Below are positions 25,632 to 36,458 of a DNA stretch of 64,000 nucleotides, one piece after another (position 1 is the first letter of the stretch; each line of letters begins with the position of its first letter). Below the pieces are notes generated by a model, which searched no databases, was not told where the DNA came from, and worked only from the letters and a program-made list of their open reading frames with translations. A program made the position numbers and the translations under genes. This DNA is from Epiperipatus broadwayi. Its lineage: Eukaryota; Onychophora; Udeonychophora; Euonychophora; Peripatidae. The DNA is taken from contig JAQFVV010006255.1 in the NCBI GenBank assembly GCA_028023455.1, positions 2,418,001 to 2,482,000 of the forward strand, written 5' to 3'.

Positions 25632-25745
25632 GTCTTGCGTTGTTAGCCGAGAGGTATCGCAGCTGTCATGCAAGCAAGTAGTTGGTTGCAGACGGTTGTG
25701 GGTTCGCGTCCCGGCCGATGCCATGACACATGGGAAAAAAAAAAA
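25632..25745 (+). mobile_element. Short tRNA-derived SINE with 16-bp target duplication
   Basis: It starts GTCTTGCGTTGTTAGCCGAG (box A TAGCCGAGAGG), has a long variable-arm-like middle, box B GGGTTCGCGTCCC, GCCGATGCC, then ATGACACATGGG and a poly-A tail. A perfect direct repeat AACATTAGAATATTAT flanks it at 25,616-25,631 and 25,746-25,761; the first As of the right copy merge with the tail. The head is class II-like and differs from the Gly/Val-like heads of the copies at 8.0 and 30.4 kb, yet the tail is the same. Confidence 0.9.
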
Positions 25746-25761
25746 AACATTAGAATATTAT

Positions 25762-26942
25762 TCAAAAATGCACTGTGACGTGGATAAATCATTCACAAAG
25801 ATATTAAATAATAATGCACATTAAGTTCTTTCTTAAAATCAGATGAAGATAACTAGACAATAAGATAATATAATAAACAATAACCTTTATCACTATCAGT
25901 GATAAACTGTAAATAAACTTTTTGTATGCTATAAAATTTGTCAAATGATTCAGTGTTGTTTGGGAATATATACCAAATTCATCTTTTTTTTTTTTTGCAC
26001 AGAAACTTTTAAAACTGATTGACTCAGCTGAGCTATTGATATACAACATAGATAACACTATATAGCCCTTTAGAATACTATACATTCAGGGAAATTTGAC
26101 ATTAAATTATGATAATAAAGTATACTTAATCATTACAACACAGGTGCTATATAATTGTTATTGTTATGTTTAAAGGATAGACCAAAATGCTTTTATTGTG
26201 AATGAATAGGTTATGTTGCTAAAGGTTTAAAATAAGTTTACATTATGGAAGAAACAGTTCATCCAAAATAATCATCATGGACAAAAAAATGAACTAGAAA
26301 ATAATGATTGTTCTAGTGAACTGTATTTTACTTAATTGAACAATATTTTTTATCTGATACATCAACCTCTTTATAAATTGCTGGGTCAGTATGAAGTACT
26401 TGATTATATTAACAGTTTGTTTAATCTTGATTTATACATATCTGCAGATTTTTCTCAGATCTTGGCTTGTTATTCCAAGAAGAAAATATCCTATCTAAAT
26501 ATTTTATACAGTTATTGAGAGATCTTTTTCAAATTTTAAGATTTTTTTTTTAGTTTTGGCTTAATTCAGATACTGAAATGCCTTGAGGATTAGGTTAATT
26601 CAACCTAGTTCAACTTTTTCCTTTTTACTAAATCAGAGGAATGATGTTATAATACTAATACTAAATTGCAGTGATTGACTTATTTTATTACCTCAACATT
26701 AAACTTGTGATTTTTTAATTAACTGTTATCTTTGATACTGATAAGAATATAAAATGTTTTTTATATTTTTTCAGTAGACTTCTCTTTAGGTTTAAAATTT
26801 TATAGATGTGGTCATTTCTATAATTTATTGTCATAATGTATTGTTTTTTTTCATAAAATTAGTATTTTATTCATAGACCTTAAGTGTGTATTTTATAAGC
26901 ATTTTTGTTTATCATAATCAGAAGCATCATCAGCAGTTACTT
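25762..26942. other. AT-rich stretch with a possible gag zinc-knuckle trace
   Basis: At about 26,190-26,235 the plus strand reads CFYCE, a stop, then IGYVAKGLK. This resembles a retroelement CCHC knuckle (CFyCgk.GHvak.C) with key residues lost. No other retroelement domain was recognised around it, so it is only a hint of an LTR relic. Confidence 0.25.
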
Positions 26943-27014
26943 GTAATATTTACTAAGGCTGTAACCTCAAGAATATGTGTGTAAAAATGAGGTTACAGCC
27001 TTAGTAAATATTAC
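26943..27014. repeat. Perfect 27-bp inverted repeat with 18-nt loop
   Basis: Arm 26,943-26,969 (GTAATATTTACTAAGGCTGT...) is an exact reverse complement of 26,988-27,014. Perfect pairing in otherwise decayed DNA suggests a recent origin or a constrained structure. Confidence 0.92.
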
Positions 27015-27199
27015 TTACGTAATCAATGTGCATTTAAATAAATTTATAGTTACTTGTAAATCAATATCACTATTCCAACAATAAGAAGAAAAAAAGATAA
27101 AAAAACAACAACAACTTAATCTAGAGACATGAATTTTGCAATGGCTATAGAAAGCAATCTGTAAGTCACAATTACATCCACCTATAGAATATGCTGGTA

Positions 27200-29900
27200 T
27201 ATTTTTCTGTTATTTGATATTTGTCAAATTGTCTTTTAACTACTTCTGCAGAAAATGTTCTTTTCTGAAATACTTCTATATTTATCAATATTTTCTATTT
27301 TTTGATGTATCCTCCCATCAACATTGCACTTCTTTATAGTGTCTTTGAGATAATCCTTATAATGTAAATGGAATATACCTTTGCCATGAAAGTTATGCTC
27401 GCATTGACCACATAACATTCTTTTGGGAAGTCTTGTATTGTTCATTTGTTTTATATATTAAATCCAATGAAGATAAGATTTTACAATAATGCACTCTATA
27501 ATATTACATCCAGCAAGTTGACTGACCTTTGCTATTATATTTTTAAAATTTTACATAGCATCCTTAAACTTTACTATTATCTTTATACTGCATTGATAGG
27601 ATGTCCGAGTCTTACTTCCATGTAGGCAAAATAACAGCTGTATGTATATACAGTTAATTTAGTCACATTAGTTATTTTCCTATAATGAAATACCCCATGT
27701 TTTAACTGGTTAAAAGCAACAGCATTTTGGACATATTTGAGTCTTCCTTTTTACTGTAGAATTATCAAATTATTTAAATTAATTTACATTTGTAAGTTGA
27801 TAGCAGTCCAAGTCAAAAGTTGTAAGGATTTTCTTTATTACTGGCTGCTGAAGAATTTGTGTTTTTTTGAACATCAATTACTAAACCAAAGTTTTTATAT
27901 ATTGCATTCAAAACATTAATCAAAATTTATTGATTATCTTTAGAACTGAGAATAATAGTACAAATATCACTATACTATAAATCCAGAATCCAAAAAAATA
28001 ATTTTTATTTTCACTTCTAATTGATTCAAATTAAAATTTTTACTATCAAATCTCTATTGCATCTTGCTCACTGTTTCATTAAGTTGCTTATATCACATAT
28101 TTTTGTTTAACACCACTTTTTCTTTCAAATGCTTTCAATTTTCCATCTATAGTAGTTATATTTTTTGTCATTCCATCATATAAAATCTGTATAATATGGA
28201 TAGCCAATTAATTTCACATAATTCCATATATCTGTTAGATTAATTAAATATCTTGAGCAAATTAATAAAAGTAATACATAAATCACTTATTTTTTCCTAA
28301 CACTTTTTTAGTATTTTTTTGGCAGTAAGAACTATATCTGTAGTTTTTATTTTATTTTCTAAAACTACATTAAGTCTATGTTAAGCATTCATCACTGGGA
28401 GCAATCTATTAAACAATATTTTTAAAAGTTCTTTTTTTTAGTCACCAATAATGCTATTTCACAATAATTATTGCAACATTGTGCATTCCTTTCATTTTTA
28501 AGAATGGGAACAATAGACATGCTCTTAAGATCAAATGACACAAATTCATAAACCCATATATTTTTGATACATTTTAAAATCATCAGGACCAACAACTTTC
28601 CATTTTAAAATTACGAAGATCTGTTTTAACTTTACTAATCTGGTTATCTTCATCCAAATATAAATGATTAGATTAAATATTTATATCATTAAAAGGTATC
28701 ATCTCATTTCTTGTATCATTATTCAAAAGATGATCAAAATACTCCTTCCATCTACTCAGAATGTTATTGTCATCATATAAGAGAGACAGACTCCTTGCTA
28801 GATAATAGAGTTATGATAGTTTCTGAAGTTCATGTGTTGCTGTCAGTGGATCACAAAAGTCTATAGTGATGATGAGCAGTGAATGTTTACCTTATTTATA
28901 GTTTTAATCCACCGATTATTTTTTGATTCCTCGTCAGTCGTTGTATTTTTGCCTTTAAACTTCTATATTAATTATGAATCTCAAATTTAATAATAATTCT
29001 GGAAAGTACAAAATATGTTTTAAATTTCTAATAATAAGTTCAATGTAGAAAGCCAGTCATGATTTTTTTTAATGAACCCAAAAATATTTTCATTGAATTC
29101 ATAATTGAATATGATTGGAATAAGACCCATTTTTAATGCAATTGTCATAATCTTGTAGCTTGCTAATCTATGATTTGTCCAACAGTCTGGCTGGTAATTG
29201 CTTATATAATATAAATTGTTTCTATTTTTAATTATAAAGCAATCTATTAAATGCCATTGTTTTTGTGGGTTGCTGCATCTTTGTTTCTTTATAGTAATTT
29301 TTCTGCTTAAATAAGATATTTGCTACATTCAATCAACATGTTGCGGAAAAAAAAACAGCAAACCATTTGAATTTACAGTACTCATATCATTATTTCTAAT
29401 AACTTTGGCTAAAGTTTTCTACTTATGCCAAATTACATATTAAAGTTTCAATGAAAAATTTGATCTTTTAGTGGTACTGCTGCACTAATGTTATCCAGCA
29501 GGGAAGAAAAAAATTTTTTTTCTGAATTCTCTGCATCTATTGTTGGAGTATATGCACTAATAAAATGAATATTGGACCAGTATACTTGTCAAGTTTTAAC
29601 ACAGTTAGTCTTATTATTGATACGGCTAGAAATTTCAAGAATAAAAGATATTCAATTAAATTTTACATCAAATCCAACTTCATGCATTCTCCGTTCACCG
29701 ATTTGTCTTTATTATTTTATTCTTTCCTCTGGAAGTTAGCCATCAATACTGTTCACTGTGTTTTTTAATGCTATTTATTAAATGATTTTTTTAAAATAAA
29801 ATTTCTTTTGTTGAGATTGTAGCCCCTGTATTATCGTTTTGTTTTGTTTTTTATATTTGCTATAGTTCTTTTAATTTAGTTTTTAAAACGGCCTTTACTA
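27200..29900 (-). mobile_element. RTE-like LINE relic (endonuclease plus reverse transcriptase)
   Basis: Minus-strand traces appear in the order expected for the invertebrate LINE proteins often annotated as craniofacial development protein 2-like. Endonuclease: ISAYTPTIDAENSEKKFF near 29,500-29,560, then WHLIDCFIIKNRN and CWTNHRLASYK at about 29,150-29,260. Linker and RT: NILSRWKEYFDHLLNND near 28,720-28,770, IVPILKNERNAQCCNNY near 28,460-28,520, and LLKILFNRLLPVMN near 28,385-28,430. C-terminus: MNNTRLPKRMLCGQ and HYKDYLKDTIKKCNVDG within 27,236-27,445, matching the RlPk..lyGeL...RykD.lK segment. Stops and frameshifts are frequent, and I could not find the FADD block. This is an old, nearly full-length dead copy. 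Confidence 0.75.
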
Positions 29901-30377
29901 CTAAAGTTTATTATTATCAGTTACAAATTTTTTTATTATTATTATTTTTTTTTTCAGTAACAACTTATTAATCACTTTCTCCATTCTGTACTTTATTGTT
30001 TTTTATGTTTTAACTTTTCCCTTTTCATATACACCTGTTAAAGCCTTCAAATGTTTTTATTTTATCCTTTTGTAAGAATATTATCACTGATGTGTAAAAA
30101 AAAAAAGTCATATGGATAGCATCTATTCATGTGTATAATATATATAAAATAAAATTGTCTTTAAATAGCACACTGCAAAACAATGTTTTTTCAATAAGAA
30201 ACAATGGAGAAAGAATTTGAAGAGATTATTTGACAGGCTAATCAACTTCTGAATGGTGAGAGTTTCAAGTTTTCTTTCCTGTTTTTACTTTAGCAAAGAT
30301 TAGTTAAGATCAACTCTTATTGGAAGTTGAAGATGATTTAGACTAATCACCACATTGTAACCCCTTCTTATATGAGA
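29901..30377. other. AT-rich stretch, nothing recognised
   Basis: It may include the eroded N-terminal part of the endonuclease of the LINE to its left, but no motif is secure. Confidence 0.4.
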
Positions 30378-30474
30378 TTTTTTTTTCATGTGTCAAATGC
30401 GTTGACCGGGAAGCGAACCCGGGCCAGCAGCTTGGAAGGCTGCTATGCCAACCACTAGGCCACCAACGCTTGAC
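30378..30474 (-). mobile_element. Short tRNA-derived SINE, Gly(TCC)-like head
   Basis: The minus strand reads GTCAA, GCGTTGGTGGCCTAGTGG (box A), an anticodon stem GCAGC/GCTGC around loop CTTCCAA (anticodon TCC), box B GGGTTCGCTTCCC, acceptor CAACGC, then TTTGACACATG and poly-A. The tRNA-like part would fold as a near-perfect cloverleaf. Imperfect flanking repeats, TATATGAGA on the left and TAGATGAGA on the right, fit a target duplication with one mismatch. Confidence 0.85.
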
Positions 30475-31252
30475 TAGATGAGAATATTTAGTTATACAAT
30501 CTGCAGTGTTTTTTTTTTTATTTGCCATCTCAAAAAAAAAAAAAAAATCACTATAAGAAAAAAAGTAACTAATAATTTTTATTGTAAGATGGTCATTTCA
30601 TACACCCCTCCCCTTTTGTATCTTTGCTGTCTATATGTCTTTAAAAAATTTGGATTTTAATTTTATATTGAATAAGAATTTAAAAAGGAAAAGTCATTAA
30701 TTAAAAAAGAAATTTCTGATTGACTAGAATTAGAAACTTCAGAAATATATGTATAGTTAAGATAAAAAAACTACACGTATGAAATTCTCTGCATATTTCT
30801 CAAGATAATAAATTTAAAACAAAACTATATCTGAATGAAAATCTTTATTTAAAATAGAGATATAAACTAAAAGACTTAAAAAATTACAATTCTTATACTT
30901 ATTCATTTTATATATTGAAAAGCTTAAAGGCAAAAAGAGGCATTTTAAAATATAATTAATTATAAAAAAGTCATATGATAATTCATTTGGTAAATAAGTT
31001 AAAGATGTTATGATTAATCTATAAGCTAATGAACTAGTTTCAGAATTAAGTATCTAAATAAAAAAATAACATAGATTCAAAATTTTAGAATATTGTAAAC
31101 TGACCGTAGTTTAGAAAGTATAATTTGGATAGCTTTAATGCAATGCAACTTACTCTTTTTTTGAATAAATCCTTAATTTTGGACTAAGCATAATCATCTA
31201 ATGTCCTTTGATTAAAGTATTGTTTACCTAGTTAAAAGTAGAAATTACTTTT
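30475..31252. other. AT-rich stretch, nothing recognised
   Basis: Contains an A run of about 16 at 30,532-30,547. No gene supported. Confidence 0.5.
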
Positions 31253-31533
31253 CTTTAAATCAGGGGTGTCAAACTCATTCAAACAGCGGGCCATTTAATG
31301 CTACTGATAAGATTCTTGGGAGAGGGGGGGGGGGCACATCATAAATTTTCTTAAAATTTTATTTTGAAGTGAGAATACAGTAATATAGTTGGGGTAATTA
31401 TAAAGCATATTATGTAGTTTAGTGAATTCAGTTCAATAATATACAATTGATATAATATTGCTTTTATTTAAACATTTATTTGGGGCTTAAACCGTGTATT
31501 ATTTTCCAATTACGTACAGATATTTCGACCAAC

Positions 31534-31663
31534 TAGCATTCACCATTGTCAAAGTTAACTTTTGAAATGAAAAAACCTAGCATTCGCCATTGTCAAGGTT
31601 AACTTTTGAAAGAAATAACCTATCATTTGCCATTGTCAAGGTTAACTTTTGAAATAAAAAACC
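31534..31663. repeat. Tandem repeat, three units of 43-44 bp
   Basis: Units start at 31,534, 31,578 and 31,621, each containing CCATTGTCAA(A/G)GTTAACTTTTG. They lie subterminally, about 270 bp inside the hAT left end. Confidence 0.9.
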
Positions 31664-31773
31664 GTTAGATCTCAAACAGTAATGTCACTGAGTGCAAGAT
31701 TCATCATGAAATAGTTTAGCATTCCGAACATATGGCTTATCAAATTGTTTATTTCCCTCAGCTTTACCACCTA

Positions 31774-31871
31774 AAGTTAAGAGATAAGTTTTCACGTGGC
31801 TGGAATACATTGTGCTTCACCCTCCCCCTGTTCCAGCCATGTGAAAGCCACTCATTTTATCTCTTAACTTA
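31774..31871. repeat. Hairpin within the hAT element
   Basis: GTTAAGAGATAAG...GTGGCTGGAA on the left pairs with TTCCAGCCATGTG...CTTATCTCTTAAC-type sequence on the right, with a few mismatches and a C-rich loop. Confidence 0.75.
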
Positions 31872-32457
31872 ACTGCTTGGGACTAAGCTGCCATATTGAA
31901 TTTTTTAAAATACTGGCCTGAGATACAATTTTCACAATAACTTCAGTTTTAATTATGTTAGAGCAAAAACAATTACATTGCTAGAAACTAGAAAAATTAA
32001 GAAAAACAATAAGCTTAAAATAAATAGTGATAACTATATAAAAAATAAGGATAAAATGAAATTTTCACATCTGAAATAATTATTATTTTATTGTTTATTC
32101 ATAATTTGGAAATTAACATGAACTAAAATTCAAATTACATCTTCAGTGATAATTTCTTTGTATACCTCACAAAATTATCTTTCTAAACATGTATAACATG
32201 TCTTACCTGAGATAATCCACAGCTTCACAATCTCCAAAAGAAGTCGGATATGACTTCTTCATTTTTATCTTGTACCCCAAATGTTCTAAATGTCAAAGGC
32301 ATCTACAAAGAAAAAGATTCATCCTAATAAAAGATACAAAAGAAATCATCATAGCCATTGGCTTCTTGTCTATCTAAAACTAGAAATTGTAGGCTACTGA
32401 CTATATCACTGATAAAATGAGTTTTATCTCTTCATTTTATATTTTTTTGTGTACAAC

Positions 32458-32549
32458 AGTGATGTTTATATTCTTTATGGACACCAGTGATATTTATATT
32501 CATTATGCACACAAGTGATGTTTATATTCTTTATGCACAGAAGTGATGC
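32458..32549. repeat. Tandem repeat, unit 28 bp, about 3.3 copies
   Basis: AGTGATGTTTATATTCTTTA-type units start at 32,458, 32,486, 32,514 and (partial) 32,542. Confidence 0.9.
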
Positions 32550-33599
32550 TAGCTTGTTACATAAATATTGTATAATAGTCCATTGTTAACTATAGACTTG
32601 AAAATAATGTTATGAAACATATAGCAAAACCAAAGTGACTCCAAAGCATGAACAAGAATAAACAAAAACATAAACAAGAATCGGAATTTGATTATATTCT
32701 TGCCTATGTGATCTTTGTATACATTTGATTATTAGTTTTATAACTCATTAGTTGTAAGCACAAACATATTATATAAACATAATTATAATAATTAGAAATT
32801 ATTATACTTTTTGAAAATCATTATTTTTATAAAAATAAGTGAATTAGTGTAGATAGAACTTTAGAAAATTGTGATAGATATGAATTCTATATGAGCATAA
32901 ATAAATATATAACTACAAACTAACACACACTAATTACAAACTAAAATTAATAAAAAAGATAATTTTTTCAAAATTTTTAAAAAAAATATATACAATTTTT
33001 TTTTATGAGTATTACATTAAAGCGTTATTGTAGGTCTTGTTTGTGAATAACACCGAAGAAATTTTCACTTGCAGGCCGTAAACTATTTTTTATCTTTTAT
33101 CGCTTCGTGGTAATTATAAAATTTATCAAAAAAGAAAAAAAATTAAATACTGTGGTCGATTAAAACTGTTGCCAAAAATCCAAATTTCAAACAATTTTTT
33201 TGAGATAAACATTTTCTGAAAGCCACATCATTAAACTATCGAAACATCATGCTTATAATTTTTACGTCAGTAAAGAAAGAAAACAACATGTCATTCAACA
33301 AGTATTCAAAGAGCCCCAATAGCACTCATGGAGTGCAAGCAGTTAAAATTAATAGGTGGTAAAACTGAGGGAAATAAACAATTTGATAAGCCACATATTT
33401 GGAATAATAAACTATTTCATGATGAATCTTGCACTCGGTGATATTTCTGTTTGATCTAATGGGTTTTTTTTTCAAAAGTTAACTTTGACAATGGCAGATG
33501 CTAGTTCGTCAAAATATCGGTATGTAATGGAAAATAATACCATGAAAACATTAAATATAATATTTATTTTATTTGATTACATATTTATAAAACTACAAT

Positions 33600-35398
33600 T
33601 TATTGTTTTTACCAGAAACTTGCCAGAACTTTCCTCCTATAGTTTTTCAATATCTGGATTCAAAGACTGAGAAAAAACAATTTTCATTATGGCAGATAGA
33701 ATGTTTATCAGTTAATCTTGATCTGTAAGCTGTTTTATTTAATTTCATGCTTAAAAATAATTGCTCACATAAGTATGTACTTTCAAAAAAACCTAAAATT
33801 TGTGCAGCAAATTTTTTAATTTCCAAGTATCTTTCATTAAAATAGGAATATATTTTGGGAGTTCCTATTTCTCAATATTTGTTTTTTAAAATCGAATCAT
33901 TCTGGAAATCAATTAATTTCAGTTGTATCGAAGTCTGAGCTTTTTCAACTTCAAAAGCAAAAGGTCCATTGAAAAGAGAAAAAATTTCTTCTAACTCCTT
34001 GAAATCATCAAAACATTTATCGAATTTGTTTTTGTTTTGTTTTTTTCAATTTTTGCAGAGTTTTGTGAAAATGAGCAACTTTAATTTTGTGCTTTTAACT
34101 GCTCACACATAGGAAAATACGTCAAAACATTCTTTTGCAAATGATTTTTAAACAAATTCAGGTTTTATACAAAGCTTGCATCTGCATCGTACATGTTCAT
34201 TATCAATTGATCTTTGCCTTGCAATGTAATATTAAGACTATTCAGGTGGCCTGAAAATATCTGTCAAAAATGCTAGGTCTGGTACCCATAATGGATCTTT
34301 TATAATATGTATTTTCACTGTTTTCATCTTTCATTTCAAAAAATATTATTTTCTCCAAAAGCAGATAGAAGCTCTTTAAAACATTGTGGCAGGACAATCA
34401 ACAAACTTCTGTGTAATAAGGAAGATCTTCTAATTCGGATTCTAAATCTTTAAGGAACGAAGTAAATTGACAAGAGTTAAGTGCTCTTGATCGAATAAAG
34501 TTGACTATCTTTGTAACTGTTTTAAGTACTTGGTTCATTTTTAATAATTTTAAACAGAGAACTTGTTGGTGAATGAGGCAATGATAAGCTTTGGTTTTTG
34601 GTTTATCTGGATACTCATTTTGTAATTTCTTTGCCAGCCATGACACAAATCCTTTAGTTTCACCCATCATTGATTTTGCGGCATCTGTTGTCACAGAAAC
34701 AAGCTTGTCAAGAGGCAAGTTAAGTTTTTTCGGAATGCTTCATACGACATCAAAAATATCTTCACCAGTTGTTGTTCCATGAAGAGGGATGAATTCCAAC
34801 AATTGTTCACTGATCCTCATATTATTATCGCAACCATGAAAAAAAAAAAACAGCAACTTGTGCAACATCTCTTACATTCATGCTTTTCCTGTGTTACGAA
34901 GTGATGTCATCTGCCATTTCAGTAATTCTATCTGCCACCATAATTCTTGACAATGAGATGTCTCAAAATGCTTGTACTTTTTCTGGATAGACAAATTCAG
35001 CAGCTTTTATCATACATTCCTTGATTAAAGAACCATTGGTGAATGATTTTGAATGTTTTGCTAATAAATAGCTTATTTCATAACTAGCTCTTGTTACTGA
35101 CTCATTATTTTTCATGAAATTTTGTAAGCACTCCTTGTTGGTTACTTAATGAATTTTTCATTGTTTTTAATTTTTCTTTCTTTATTTTTGCTTCAGAGCA
35201 TGAAAATTGTTCTTCATGATTAATGCTATAATGTTGCTTAATGTTGTATTCTTTAGTGACATTAATCATTTCTTTTCAAATTAAGCACATAATCTTATTG
35301 TTCACTTCCACACAAAAATAGTTCAGTTTCCACCTTTCTTGAAATTTTCTTTCCATGTCATCAATCTTTCGTTTTTTATTTAGCGTTGGAAATGGCAT
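33600..35398 (-). pseudogene. hAT transposase, GTF2IRD2/ZBED-like, inactivated
   Basis: The minus strand begins with ATG at 35,398 reading MPFPTLNKKRKIDDMERKFQ and then RWKLNYFCVEVNNKIMCLI, the usual start of these transposases (a degenerate zinc-binding N-terminus followed by KEYNIKQHY). The best open stretch, 34,398-34,718, contains LVSVTTDAAKSMMG, the catalytic-core segment with the conserved TTDGA.sM.G pattern (here DAA), then KAYHCLIHQQVLC, typical of the family's CiiHqe.lc block. Further pieces run to about 33,620. At least a dozen stops and frame changes break it, so it cannot make transposase. The gene is inside the element's terminal repeats and transcribed towards the left end. Confidence 0.85.
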
Positions 35399-35469
35399 TT
35401 TCTGTAATAAAAATAGGGCTTTAGATTCAAATTTTAAAAAGTAAAAAAATTGCAACTACGTTTATGCTA

Positions 35470-35511
35470 TATATGCCTCATAAGGATTTATATATGCCTC
35501 ATAAGGATTTA
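35470..35511. repeat. Tandem duplication, 21 bp x 2
   Basis: TATATGCCTCATAAGGATTT plus one A, repeated exactly, just upstream of the transposase start. Confidence 0.9.
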
Positions 35512-36458
35512 ACACTCCTCAAGTAATTAAATGTAAAAAGAGTGCTGCTGTCGATTTTCGTTCCTGGAATTATGCTCGATAATTGGAGGTATCTATAAAA
35601 GGGACGGATTATGTTTTCTCTCTCAGTCCTGGACTTTCCAGCATGGAGTAATTAAGATAGAGATTTGACAAAAAAAAAAGCTGTGCATAAGGCTATAGAT
35701 TAAAAAATGGCCAAAGCCACTGAAGTTTCCCAAGGCCAAACATAGTCTGGTAAAATTGTAGAACCTTTAGTGTTTCATAAACTGAATTGTAATCATTCCT
35801 AACTTATATTAAAATATTGTTTCTCATGTTTTATTATAATTACAAATATTATATGACAAAATATCAAATGCATGCTTGTTATTTCTTATGCTGTCTGACT
35901 AGTTTTTGGAAAGGTGGAAACTCTCAGCCATTACAGTTTATTTACATTTTTTGAATGAGTTATAAAAGTAAATAACCCACAAACTTCTAACATACCGATC
36001 TGGACAAAGAAAGTAGCACAACTGCCTTTTGTTACAATTCTAAGAAAAACCCAATATCTGCAGATAGGATTGCTACATTTGTGCGCAAATAGCTGACTAA
36101 AGTTTTGTTGGAATGTATTTATGTTCTTGGAAGCACAGCAGCACATTATTAATGTTGCCAGTTTTGATGTTCATCTTATCTCAAACGTTCCATCATCGTA
36201 AAACATGTCATCAAAAATATTTAGCTATGTGTGTAACCAAGAATTATAAATTAGATATGTATATAGCCAAGAATTATTGTATATATTTTAGTTTATGTAA
36301 TTAAATATAAAAGCTTTTTTTAAAAATTAATTTATTGTTTGCAACATATTGTTCTGTTTTCATTTTATTGCATAGCATCATAACAGCGGGCCATGAAAAA
36401 TCCCATCGAGGGCCGCATGTAGCCCATGGGCCTTCAGTTTGACATGTCAGCTTTAAAT

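Larger units (their letters stand above)
31485..33545. repeat. Internal inverted repeat inside the hAT element
   Basis: The left arm about 31,485-31,775 and right arm about 33,350-33,545 are inverted relatives. Shared words include TATTATTTTCCA, AACTAGCAT, CCATTGTCAAAGTTAAC, GAGTGCAAGATTCATCATG and CTTATCAAATTGTTTATT. The left arm is longer because a 43-44 bp segment is present three times there and once on the right. The arms bracket about 1.6 kb of unassigned AT-rich DNA between the left end and the transposase. Confidence 0.8.
31261..36450 (-). mobile_element. Complete 5.2-kb hAT element with 8-bp target duplication
   Basis: The left end is CAGGGGTGTCAAACTCATTC and the right end, read inwards, is CTGACATGTCAAACTGAAGG, sharing TGTCAAACT. 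Both ends also carry AGCGGGCCAT further in (about 31,286 and 36,386). An exact 8-bp duplication CTTTAAAT flanks the element at 31,253-31,260 and 36,451-36,458, the length expected for hAT transposition. Inside is a dead minus-strand transposase gene of the GTF2IRD2/ZBED-like type. The unpreserved coding region but preserved ends and duplication suggest moderate age. The strand given is that of the transposase. Confidence 0.93.

Noticed and set aside
26180-26240. An LTR retrotransposon around a zinc-knuckle-like CFYCE...IGYVAK
   Set aside because: Only one degenerate motif with lost Cys/His residues; no protease, RT or integrase nearby, so kept as a weak note, not an element.
30378-30474. Functional tRNA-Gly gene
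   Set aside because: Although the cloverleaf is good, the unit has the SINE leader, the TGACACATG tail, poly-A and target-duplication-like flanks shared with three other copies.
31774-31871. Hairpin as a microRNA gene
   Set aside because: It lies in a hAT element within a larger set of inverted repeats; there is no evidence for processing from sequence alone.
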